In this document: positions 57,534 through 64,000 of the stretch, piece after piece
Position numbering within the stretch: the first letter of the stretch is position 1
Layout of the letters: the number at the start of each line of letters is the position of its first letter
DNA from: an uncultured Porphyromonadaceae bacterium
GTDB lineage: Bacteria; Bacteroidota; Bacteroidia; Bacteroidales; UBA11471
Assembly (NCBI GenBank): GCA_900542765.1
Contig: UQOX01000010.1
Coordinates: 1-64,000 of the forward strand
Reading direction: 5' to 3'
Length of the DNA: 64,000 nt
Notes under the pieces: model-generated
What the model was told of the DNA's origin: nothing
Seen by the model: only the letters and a program-made list of their open reading frames with translations
Database searches by the model: none
Position numbers and translations under genes: made by a program

Positions 57534-58644
57534 ATGATTACCACAGAACAACTTAAAGAGACAGAAGAACGCAAGTTGGCGTTGAGGAGGTATCTTTGAC
57601 ATCGACTCGAAAATAATTCAAGTCGAAGAAGAGGAACTGCGCACCCATGTGCCCGATTTTTGGGACGACCGGAAGAAGGCCGAGGCGCAGATGAAAAAAG
57701 TAAAAGATATCCGTTTTTGGATTGATAAATACCGTGAGGTCGAAAAAACGGTCGAGGAGCTGAAACTCGCCTTTGACTTTGTCAAGGAGGAGGTCGTCAC
57801 CGAGGCCGAGCTCGACGACATTTACCAACGTACCCTGACCCTTATCGAGGACCTCGAATTGCGCAACATGTTGCGCAAGGAAGAAGACAAGCTGGGAGCC
57901 GTGCTCAAAATCAACTCCGGTGCCGGCGGCACCGAGAGCCAGGACTGGGCCGAGATGCTCATGCGCATGTATCTGCGCTGGTGCGAGGCACACGGCTACA
58001 AGACGGCCATCGCCAACATTCTCGAAGGCGATGAGGCCGGCATCAAGTCGGTTACCATACAGATTGAGGGCGACTACGCCTACGGCTATCTCAAAAGCGA
58101 AAACGGGGTGCACCGTCTGGTGCGCGTCTCTCCCTACAATGCACAGGGCAAGCGCATGACTTCGTTTGCTTCGGTATTCGTTACGCCGCTGGTCGATGAC
58201 AGCATCGAAATCAACGTCAACCCTGCCGACATTTCGTGGGATACCTTCCGTTCGGGCGGTGCCGGCGGGCAGAATGTAAACAAGGTCGAGTCGGGCGTGC
58301 GTCTGCGTTACCATTTCAAAGACCCCTATACCGGCGAAGAGGAGGAAATCCTCATCGAAAATACCGAGACCCGCGACCAGCCCAAGAACCGCGAGAATGC
58401 CATGCGCCAGTTGCGCTCGATTCTCTATGACAAAGAGTTGCAGCACCGCATGGCCGAGCAGGCCAAGGTCGAGGCCGGCAAAAAGAAAATCGAGTGGGGC
58501 TCGCAGATACGCAGTTATGTGTTCGACGACCGTCGGGTCAAAGACCACCGCACCAACCACCAAACCTCCGACGTGCAGGGCGTGATGGACGGCGGCATCG
58601 ACGACTTCATCAAAGCCTACCTCATGGAGTTTGGCGACCAATAA
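57534..58644 (+). CDS. prfB: peptide chain release factor 2 (programmed +1 frameshift)
   Basis: RF2 recognises UGA and UAA stops. It is encoded in two frames: codons 57534-57596 (MITTEQLKETEERKLALRRYL), an in-frame TGA at 57597-57599, then the +1 frame from GAC at 57598 (DIDSKIIQVEEEELRTHVPD) to 58644, giving 369 residues. The GGQ hydrolysis motif is in SGGAGGQNVNKVESGV. The stop-recognition tripeptide position reads SPY (VHRLVRVSPYNAQGKRM) where E. coli has SPF. An annotation starting at the ATG-less second frame or at 57649 would lose the N-terminus. argB follows 18 bp later. Confidence 0.95.
57585..57600 (+). promoter_or_regulatory. prfB +1 frameshift site
   Basis: AGGAGG (57585-57590, an internal Shine-Dalgarno) is directly followed by TATCTTTGAC. 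This corresponds to the E. coli AGGGGGTATCTTTGAC element: slippage at CTT when RF2 is scarce moves the ribosome to GAC. Confidence 0.93.
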
Positions 58645-58662
58645 AAAACAGGAAGAAACATC

Positions 58663-59430
58663 ATGGAAAAACTCATACTTGTCAAAGTGGGCGGGAAAAT
58701 CGTCGAAGAGCCCGATACCTTGCAACGCCTGTTGCACGACTTCACCGCCATCGAAGGACACAAATTGCTGGTGCATGGCGGTGGCCGTTCGGCGACCAAG
58801 GTGGCCGAGCAGTTGGGCATACCCAGCCGCATGGTCGGCGGGCGCCGCATCACCGATGCCGATATGTTGCGCGTCGTAACCATGGTCTACGGCGGATTGG
58901 TCAATAAGAATATCGTAGCCGGCCTGCAAGCCCTCGGTGTCGATGCCCTCGGCATGACCGGTGCCGACCTGGACATTCTCCGTTCGGAAAAACGTCCCGT
59001 CAAGGAGGTCGATTACGGATTTGTGGGCGACGTCAAGGCCGCACACGGTGATAAACTGGCACGACTCATTGCCGACGGGGTTGTCCCCGTGCTGGCGCCG
59101 CTTACGCACGACGGTCACGGCCAGCTGCTCAATACCAATGCCGACACCATCGCCGGCGAGGCCGCCAAGGCTTTGGCTCCCTTCTTCGACGTAACGCTCG
59201 TCTATTGTTTTGAGAAAAAAGGGGTGTTGCGCGACGAGAACGACGACGAGAGCGTGATACCCTCTATCGACCGCCCGATGTTCGAAGCCCTCGTGGCCGA
59301 CGGTACGGTACAAGGCGGCATGATACCCAAGCTCGAAAATGCCTTCGAAGCCATTTCGGCGGGCGTGAAGGAGGTGGTCATCACCCGTGCCGACGCCATC
59401 TTGTCGGGCGGAACACATATTGTGAGGTAA
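58663..59430 (+). CDS. argB: acetylglutamate kinase (N-acyl-glutamate kinase)
   Basis: Amino acid kinase fold, 255 residues, second step of arginine synthesis. The N-terminal LILVKVGGKIVEEPDTL contains the phosphate-binding Lys and GG, followed by LLVHGGGRSATKVAEQLG and VTMVYGGLVNKNIVAGLQ. LNTNADTIAGEAAKAL and the C-terminal GGMIPKLENAF complete the active site. It is shorter than the arginine-inhibited type (about 300 residues), suggesting the E. coli-like, non-feedback-sensitive form (inference). In Bacteroides the pathway uses succinylated intermediates, so the substrate may be N-succinylglutamate. Confidence 0.93.
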   Translation: MEKLILVKVGGKIVEEPDTLQRLLHDFTAIEGHKLLVHGGGRSATKVAEQLGIPSRMVGGRRITDADMLRVVTMVYGGLVNKNIVAGLQALGVDALGMTGADLDILRSEKRPVKEVDYGFVGDVKAAHGDKLARLIADGVVPVLAPLTHDGHGQLLNTNADTIAGEAAKALAPFFDVTLVYCFEKKGVLRDENDDESVIPSIDRPMFEALVADGTVQGGMIPKLENAFEAISAGVKEVVITRADAILSGGTHIVR

Positions 59431-59460
59431 AAGCGACGCCTTGTTCATAATCCATAAGCA

Positions 59461-59501
59461 ACGAGAGGGAGAATTTTTTTTCCCCTCTCGTTTTCTTTTT
59501 T
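59461..59501 (+). terminator. terminator after argB
   Basis: ACGAGAGGG (59461-59469) pairs with CCCTCTCGT (59483-59491), followed by TTTCTTTTTTC. Confidence 0.75.
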
Positions 59502-59572
59502 CTTGTCGAAAAAGCTAATTTTACACTCCGACACAACAGGAACCGCCTGAATTTTCAAAACAGAGATAGCCT

Positions 59573-60142
59573 ATGCAAGAATGTGTGTTGCAAATACCCG
59601 TCGATGCGTCATTGACGCTCATCGAGGCGACCGAGGCCGATGCCGGGTTGCTGTTTCGCGCCATCGATGCCTGGCGTGACGATTTGCGCCGGTGGCTGCC
59701 GTTTGTCGACAATCTCCATACCGAGGCCGACGAGGCGGCCTTTCTTTCGGCGCTTTGCGCCGTCTCTCCCGACTTGCGCAATTATACGTTCAAAATTTTC
59801 TCCGACGGGGCGTTTTGCGGTTTGGTGGGGTTTGTCTCGACCGACCCCGTGAACCGCAAGACCGAGGTGGGCTATTGGCTGTTGCCTCCGTGGCGGGGCC
59901 GTGGCATCATGTCGCGCTGTGTCGCGGCCTTGTGCTTGTGGTCGTTCGATGTCAGGGCGATGAACCGTGTGCAGATAAAGTGTGCCGTGGGTAATGCCCC
60001 TTCCAATGCCATACCTTGCCGGCTGGGCTTTCGGCTCGAAGGTGTGGAGCGAGCCGGTGAGTATGCCGGTGAGGGCCGGTATTACGACCTGAATGTCTAT
60101 TCCCTTTTGGCACAGGAACGAAATAGTTTGTCGGGATTGTAA
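59573..60142 (+). CDS. GNAT acetyltransferase, RimJ/RimL-like
   Basis: 189 residues. LTLIEATEADAGLLFRAIDA is followed by RRWLPFVDN, GLVGFVSTDPVNRKTEVGYW, the acetyl-CoA loop PPWRGRGIMSRCVAAL and NAPSNAIPCRLGFRLEGVER, a standard Acetyltransf_3 layout. It probably acetylates an N-terminus or small molecule; substrate unknown. It has its own short upstream region after the argB terminator. Confidence 0.88.
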   Translation: MQECVLQIPVDASLTLIEATEADAGLLFRAIDAWRDDLRRWLPFVDNLHTEADEAAFLSALCAVSPDLRNYTFKIFSDGAFCGLVGFVSTDPVNRKTEVGYWLLPPWRGRGIMSRCVAALCLWSFDVRAMNRVQIKCAVGNAPSNAIPCRLGFRLEGVERAGEYAGEGRYYDLNVYSLLAQERNSLSGL

Positions 60143-60183
60143 CCTTTTTCAGGGTATGGACGTCTAACACCAAAAAGAGATAT

Positions 60184-61008
60184 ATGAAAAGATTTTTTAT
60201 TATCCTCCTGGTGATGGGGGTATGTATTTCCGAATCATGGGCACAGGACGAAATTACCGAGGCCAATTATTTGCGACAGGATAGTATTTTATGGGACACC
60301 TATTATCAGCGCGAAACGGAGTTTGGCCGTTTATGGAAAGATCTGCCCGAAGAGAAACAAGACAGCTTGTGGTCGGCTTTTCAAGAAGTGTACGATAAGA
60401 CCGTACGGGAGAATGCCCGGCTGGCTTGCCGTTTTGCTTCTGTCCCGAGCGGATTGCAGCGACTGTATATGGTTCGCTTCCATGTGAACAAAGATACGTT
60501 GCAACAGATATTGAACACTCTTCCGCCCGATATGCGGGACTCTTTTTACGGAAAGAATATCCAAGCACACGTTTCGAGCCATCAGATAGTCGAGGGCGAT
60601 ACCTTGCCATCGTTCCCATGTACACAGGCCGATGGCGAGCCTTTCGACTGGGCGTTGCTCGACGGCAAGCGCTTGCTTTTTATCTGCGAAGGATTGGGTT
60701 GCATGGGAGCCGGCGGACGGGCTTATCTCGACAGCCTCTATGCTGCCACCTCGCGCGACGACTTTTATATAGTGGTGTATTGCCTGAGCCGATCCCTGAA
60801 AGACTTACAGCAGACCCGGGAGCGTTACAAGGGAGCGTATATTCATCTCTCCGATTTCAAGGGAGATGCCTCACCGGCAAAAATTGTTTACGGTTTTCAG
60901 GCAACCCCTACCTGTTTCCTTACCGATTGCGCGCATCGGGTGTTGGTAAAGAGCGAAGGTTTGGACGGTGTAGAAAGGTATATCGGGGAAACAGGATATT
61001 TCAGATAG
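60184..61008 (+). CDS. exported thioredoxin-fold protein without CXXC
   Basis: 274 residues with a signal peptide (FFIILLVMGVCISESWAQ). Residues of about 20-130 form a charged helical N-terminal region. From EGDTLPSFPCTQADGEPF on, the layout is TlpA/AhpC-like: DGKRLLFICEGLGCMGAGGR occupies the active-site position, but there is one Cys where CXXC is expected. The cis-Pro loop is kept as ATPTCFLTD. It is likely a periplasmic or outer-membrane-associated protein that lost or changed redox chemistry. A terminator follows. Confidence 0.72.
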   Translation: MKRFFIILLVMGVCISESWAQDEITEANYLRQDSILWDTYYQRETEFGRLWKDLPEEKQDSLWSAFQEVYDKTVRENARLACRFASVPSGLQRLYMVRFHVNKDTLQQILNTLPPDMRDSFYGKNIQAHVSSHQIVEGDTLPSFPCTQADGEPFDWALLDGKRLLFICEGLGCMGAGGRAYLDSLYAATSRDDFYIVVYCLSRSLKDLQQTRERYKGAYIHLSDFKGDASPAKIVYGFQATPTCFLTDCAHRVLVKSEGLDGVERYIGETGYFR

Positions 61009-61034
61009 ACAAGGCTTGTGTCGTGTCCCTGTTG

Positions 61035-61073
61035 AGGTGCAAATGCTTTTACGAGGTATTTGCACCTTTTTTT
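61035..61073 (+). terminator. terminator after the thioredoxin-fold gene
   Basis: AGGTGCAAAT (61035-61044) pairs with ATTTGCACCT (61058-61067), followed by a T7 tract. Confidence 0.85.
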
Positions 61074-61137
61074 GTGTCCGATAGTCTCCATGCCTCCCCG
61101 ATTGATGGAGGTGGAAATATTAAATTTTCTAAAAACT

Positions 61138-61201
61138 CTTATTTTGCAATACACACTTTGCAAAATAAGATAGATATTTGCAAGGTCTAATTAGCAAAAT
61201 A
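61138..61201. promoter_or_regulatory. inverted-repeat operator-like array upstream of the GltA-like gene
   Basis: CTTATTTTGCAA (61138-61149) and TTGCAAAATAAG (61158-61169) form a perfect 12-bp dyad with an 8-nt spacer. TATTTGC (61175-61181) and GCAAAATA (61194-61201) form a second, one-base-shorter pair. No T tract follows, so a protein-binding site is more likely than a terminator. The gene starts at 61224. Confidence 0.6.
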
Positions 61202-61223
61202 GGTCACAAATAAGATTGAGTGC

Positions 61224-62540
61224 ATGGAGACAAACAAGAGCCTGAAATTTTATGAAGTGAGCGGATACACCATCAAGGAGGCCATCGACGAGGCCAAGCG
61301 TTGCTTGAACTGCAAGAATCCTTCCTGTCGCAAGGGGTGTCCCATCGAGAACGACATACCCTCGTTTATCCATCAGTTGTCGATGGGAAACATGGGTGAT
61401 GCCATGGCGGTCATCAACGAGCGCAGCAACCTGCCGGCCATCTGCGGGCGGGTATGCCCGCACGAGAAACAGTGCGAGGGGCATTGCATACTCTACCCCA
61501 AGGGAAAAGGCATACGCATCGGCATGCTCGAACGTTTCATTGCCGACTTCGACGTGGAGATGAGCCTTATCCGGGAACGTCTGCCGCAAAAGACCCGCGG
61601 CAAGGTGGCCATTATCGGTTCGGGTCCGGCGGGACTGACGGTGGCCGGCGATTTGGCCCGTCAGGGATTCAATGTGACCATCTTCGAGAGCCAGCCCGAG
61701 CCGGGTGGCGTGCTCATGTTCGGCATTCCCGAATATCGCCTGCCCAAAGAGGTGGTGCGCAAGGAGATAAAGAAAATCGAGGCTCTCGGCGTGACCTTCA
61801 TCACCAACTGTGTCGTGGGCAAGGACATCGACGTCGACCGCATCTTCGAGCAGGAATACGATGCCGTCTTCATCGGCTCGGGAACCGCCCTGCCCAAGTC
61901 GCTCAACCTGCCCGGCTGTGAGTTGAAGGGCATCGTGCAGTCGTCGTACTTCCTGCGCATGGTGAGCCTTTACAATTTCGGCGACATCGACCGCCGTGAA
62001 GTGCCAGTGCACGAAGGCGAGGTCGTGGGCGTGATAGGTTGCGGCAATGTGGGTATGGACGCTGCCCGCACCGCCTTGCGCATGGGTGCCAAGGAGGTGT
62101 ATGTGATTTACCATAAGACCGAGGCCGAGATGTCGGCGTTGCGGTCGGAATATGAAGATGCCGTGGCCGAAGGCGTAAAATTCTTGTGGTGTACGGCGAC
62201 CAAAGAGTTTGTTTGTGACAACAATTCGGGCTGGATTACCGGCTTGAAAGCCGACACGCTCGAAGGAGAAAAAACATTAGCCTTCAATCGTATCTTGCTG
62301 GCCATCGGCTCGCGGCCGGCCAATCGCATCGTCTCGACGACGACGGGTATCGATGTCGACGAGTCGGGATATGTCATCACGCGTGAGCGGCCCTATGGCA
62401 TGACTACGCGCAAAGGGGTATTCGCCGGCGGCGATGTGGTGCACACGCCGCAGACCGTCGTGTTGGCCATGAAAGAGGCCAAGCGGGTGGCTGTGGGCAT
62501 TGCCCAGTATGTCGACGCCAAAAAGTTGCTCGAAGTGTAA
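61224..62540 (+). CDS. NAD(P)-dependent oxidoreductase, glutamate synthase small-subunit (GltA/GltD-like)
   Basis: 438 residues. N-terminal [4Fe-4S] cysteines occur in CLNCKNPSCRKGCP and CGRVCPHEKQCEGHC. The FAD-binding Rossmann motif is GSGPAGLTVAGDLA and the NAD(P)-binding one GCGNVGMDAARTALRMG. This is the layout of GltD-type flavoproteins, including the NADPH-dependent GltA that forms NfnB/sulfide-dehydrogenase-like complexes. No glutamate synthase large subunit is adjacent and no NfnA-like partner (usually just upstream) is present, so the electron partner is unknown. An unusual palindromic region precedes it and a strong terminator follows. Confidence 0.87.
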   Translation: METNKSLKFYEVSGYTIKEAIDEAKRCLNCKNPSCRKGCPIENDIPSFIHQLSMGNMGDAMAVINERSNLPAICGRVCPHEKQCEGHCILYPKGKGIRIGMLERFIADFDVEMSLIRERLPQKTRGKVAIIGSGPAGLTVAGDLARQGFNVTIFESQPEPGGVLMFGIPEYRLPKEVVRKEIKKIEALGVTFITNCVVGKDIDVDRIFEQEYDAVFIGSGTALPKSLNLPGCELKGIVQSSYFLRMVSLYNFGDIDRREVPVHEGEVVGVIGCGNVGMDAARTALRMGAKEVYVIYHKTEAEMSALRSEYEDAVAEGVKFLWCTATKEFVCDNNSGWITGLKADTLEGEKTLAFNRILLAIGSRPANRIVSTTTGIDVDESGYVITRERPYGMTTRKGVFAGGDVVHTPQTVVLAMKEAKRVAVGIAQYVDAKKLLEV

Positions 62541-62577
62541 TTCCTCAATTCGAATGTTTGTTTATAGGGTATTGGAA

Positions 62578-62606
62578 GGGAGCAGATGTCTGCTCCCATT
62601 TTTTTT
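62578..62606 (+). terminator. terminator after the GltA-like gene
   Basis: GGGAGCAGA (62578-62586) and TCTGCTCCC (62589-62597) followed by ATTTTTTTT. Confidence 0.88.
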
Positions 62607-62634
62607 GATTTAAGAATTTTTTGGATTATATTTG
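62604..62634 (+). promoter_or_regulatory. promoter of gmd-fcl
   Basis: TTTG at 62604-62607, 19-bp spacer, TATATTTG at 62627-62634. The -33 box overlaps the T tract of the preceding terminator. Confidence 0.72.
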
Positions 62635-62640
62635 CGCATC

Positions 62641-62852
62641 AGCGGAATTTCATGAAAAGAAAAAGACGGCTCCAATGTAGCCGTGCCGCATGAGATTGGG
62701 AATTTTTGAGAATGGTTATCTGTAACAGAAAAGGCACAGAATTTCTTTGAGAGAAAACGGGTGTCGATGAATCAATCTTTTGTGTCGCGAAATCTGCGGG
62801 AGCCTGAATATTATGTACCGCAAGAACGATTGTTTTACTAATAGATTTGTTT
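62641..62852 (+). other. about 210-nt leader of gmd with a small basic ORF
   Basis: Downstream of the promoter an ATG at 62652 opens 13 codons (MKRKRRLQCSRAA) closed by TGA at 62691-62693. A small CGGCT/AGCCG stem lies inside (62667-62683). No terminator-like hairpin or known riboswitch is evident in the rest. Whether the ORF is translated is unknown. Confidence 0.35.
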
Positions 62853-63932
62853 ATGAAAAAAGCATTGATTACAGGCATTACCGGTCAGGACGGTTCGTTC
62901 TTGGCCGAGTTTCTTTTGGAAAAAGGGTATGAAGTACATGGAATCCTTCGCCGCTCGTCGTCGTTCAATACCGGACGCATAGAGCATCTCTATCTCGATG
63001 AATGGGTGCGCGACATGCACCAAAAGCGGTTGATAAATCTGCATTATGGCGACATGACCGACTCGTCGTCGCTGGTGCGCATCATTCAGGCCGTGCAGCC
63101 CGGTGAAATTTATAACCTTGCCGCACAGTCGCACGTCAAAGTCTCGTTCGACGTGCCCGAATATACAGCCGAGGCCGATGCTTTGGGCACCCTGCGTTTG
63201 CTCGAAGCCGTGCGCATTCTCGGCCTCGAAAAGCAGTGCCGCATCTATCAGGCATCGACCTCGGAACTCTTCGGGTTGGTGCAGGAAGTCCCCCAGCGGG
63301 AGACCACACCGTTCTATCCCCGTTCACCCTACGGCGTGGCCAAGCAATACGGTTTCTGGATTACCAAGAACTACCGCGAGGCATACGGCATGTTTGCCGT
63401 GAACGGTATTCTTTTCAACCATGAATCGGAGCGGCGCGGCGAGAACTTCGTTACGCGCAAGATTACCTTGGCCGCCGCCCGCATAGCGCAGGGCTATCAG
63501 GACAAGCTTTACCTGGGCAATCTCAATGCCTTGCGCGACTGGGGATATGCCAAGGATTATGTCGAGTGCATGTGGCTCATACTCCAACACGACACGCCCG
63601 AGGACTTTGTCATCGCCACCGGCGAGTACCATACCGTGCGGGAGTTTACGGCACTGGCCTTCCGCGAGGTGGGCATCGAACTCCGCTGGGAAGGCGAGGG
63701 CGTCGACGAAGTGGGCATCGACAAGGCTACGGGTCGTGTGCTTGTGGCGGTCGACCCGCGCTTCTTCCGTCCCGCCGAGGTGGAGCAGTTGTTGGGTGAC
63801 CCCACCAAGGCCAGGACCCTGTTGGGGTGGAATCCGCGTAAGACGACTTTCCCCGAATTGGTGAGAATTATGGTGGAACATGACATGAAATTTGTAAAAA
63901 AACTCTATCTTCGTTCACAAATCGGGCAGTGA
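62853..63932 (+). CDS. gmd: GDP-mannose 4,6-dehydratase
   Basis: Converts GDP-mannose to GDP-4-keto-6-deoxymannose, the first step to GDP-L-fucose. 359 residues. [20 protein letters not shown] (Rossmann), [24 protein letters not shown] and the catalytic YxxxK in [10 protein letters not shown] are diagnostic, as is [16 protein letters not shown]. The start is ATG 62853. fcl follows 2 bp later. GDP-fucose feeds capsular polysaccharide and glycoprotein fucosylation in Bacteroidales. Confidence 0.97.
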   Translation: MKKALITGITGQDGSFLAEFLLEKGYEVHGILRRSSSFNTGRIEHLYLDEWVRDMHQKRLINLHYGDMTDSSSLVRIIQAVQPGEIYNLAAQSHVKVSFDVPEYTAEADALGTLRLLEAVRILGLEKQCRIYQASTSELFGLVQEVPQRETTPFYPRSPYGVAKQYGFWITKNYREAYGMFAVNGILFNHESERRGENFVTRKITLAAARIAQGYQDKLYLGNLNALRDWGYAKDYVECMWLILQHDTPEDFVIATGEYHTVREFTALAFREVGIELRWEGEGVDEVGIDKATGRVLVAVDPRFFRPAEVEQLLGDPTKARTLLGWNPRKTTFPELVRIMVEHDMKFVKKLYLRSQIGQ

Positions 63933-63934
63933 GT

Positions 63935-64000
63935 ATGGAAAAGAATGCGAAAATCTATGTCGCCGGCCATCGGGGGTTAGTAGGTTCGGCCATTTGGAAC
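63935..64000 (+). CDS. fcl: GDP-L-fucose synthase, N-terminal part (cut by window end)
   Basis: Twenty-two codons from ATG 63935 read MEKNAKIYVAGHRGLVGSAI and then WN. The AGHRGLVGSAI motif is the NADP-binding start of GDP-4-keto-6-deoxymannose epimerase/reductase. It begins 2 bp after the gmd stop, the usual gmd-fcl operon order. The remainder lies beyond the window. Confidence 0.9.
   Translation, partial: MEKNAKIYVAGHRGLVGSAIWN

Noticed and set aside
57591..57598. TATCTTTG inside prfB as a promoter -7 box
   Set aside because: It is part of the frameshift element TATCTTTGAC; the real promoter is at 57471-57502.
55756..59448. Large antisense frames across the acyl-CoA ligase, prfB and argB
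   Set aside because: The sense genes carry full family motifs; the antisense products have none.

Overview
The window looks like a chromosomal segment of a Bacteroidales bacterium of moderately high GC. The evidence is the recurrent promoter pattern TTTG-N18/21-TAnnTTTG (the Bacteroidetes sigma-ABfr type), the scarcity of Shine-Dalgarno sites outside the translation genes, RpoB/RpoC of Bacteroidetes length, EF-Tu encoded in a tRNA-Tyr/Gly/Thr-tuf-tRNA-Trp-secE-nusG-rplKAJL-rpoBC cluster, and families typical of the phylum (BACON-like and DUF4292-type lipoproteins, OMP beta-barrels with a GKKxK tail). A Barnesiella-like genus would fit, but that is a guess from base composition. Most of the window is ordinary housekeeping and envelope genes. 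I see no prophage, IS element, CRISPR array or defence island.

Layout. 1-1476: 3' part of an outer-membrane barrel gene. 1811-9300: queC, an acyltransferase, a GT2 glycosyltransferase, UDP-xylose synthase, radC, a gamma-carbonic-anhydrase-like protein and an M24 peptidase. 9553-24049: the translation/transcription block (rpsU, xerC, hpf, four tRNAs, tuf, secE, nusG, rplKAJL, rpoBC), with an attenuator-like terminator between rplL and rpoB. 24334-27004: an AT-richer three-gene cassette of secreted envelope proteins of unknown role. 27124-31832: CDF metal exporter, trpS, EamA transporter, Lrp/AsnC regulator and a GNAT enzyme. 31825-33391: zinc-type substrate-binding protein and ATPase without a permease. 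33401-36895: dprA, thioesterase, hflX and a sugar acetyltransferase. 36902-37111: the C-terminal stump of yaaA. 37191-42162: acyl-CoA ligase with its XRE-cupin regulator, a TPM-domain protein and a dNTPase.

42336-47527 is a tightly packed envelope operon (dut, TPR protein, DUF4292-like lipoprotein, EnvC-like activator, FemAB/GNAT-like protein) that runs into a polysaccharide flippase and four glycosyltransferases (47540-53156). After an OMP (53321-54148) come an ArgE-like deacylase, a long-chain acyl-CoA ligase, prfB with its programmed +1 frameshift, argB, a GNAT enzyme, a thioredoxin-fold protein without CXXC, a GltA-like oxidoreductase behind a set of inverted repeats, gmd, and the first 22 codons of fcl (GDP-fucose synthesis), cut by the window end.

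The features most worth following up are an 85-bp tandem intergenic repeat found at two distant sites, each time supplying a near-perfect sigma-ABfr promoter to the adjacent minus-strand gene; the set of four TATTTTGC-type half-sites before the GltA-like gene; the LPP20/DUF5683/BACON-like cassette; and several small gene-structure anomalies (yaaA stump, dprA with no standard start for its conserved N-terminus, ZnuA-ZnuC pair lacking a permease, an acceptor-stem mismatch in tRNA-Thr).
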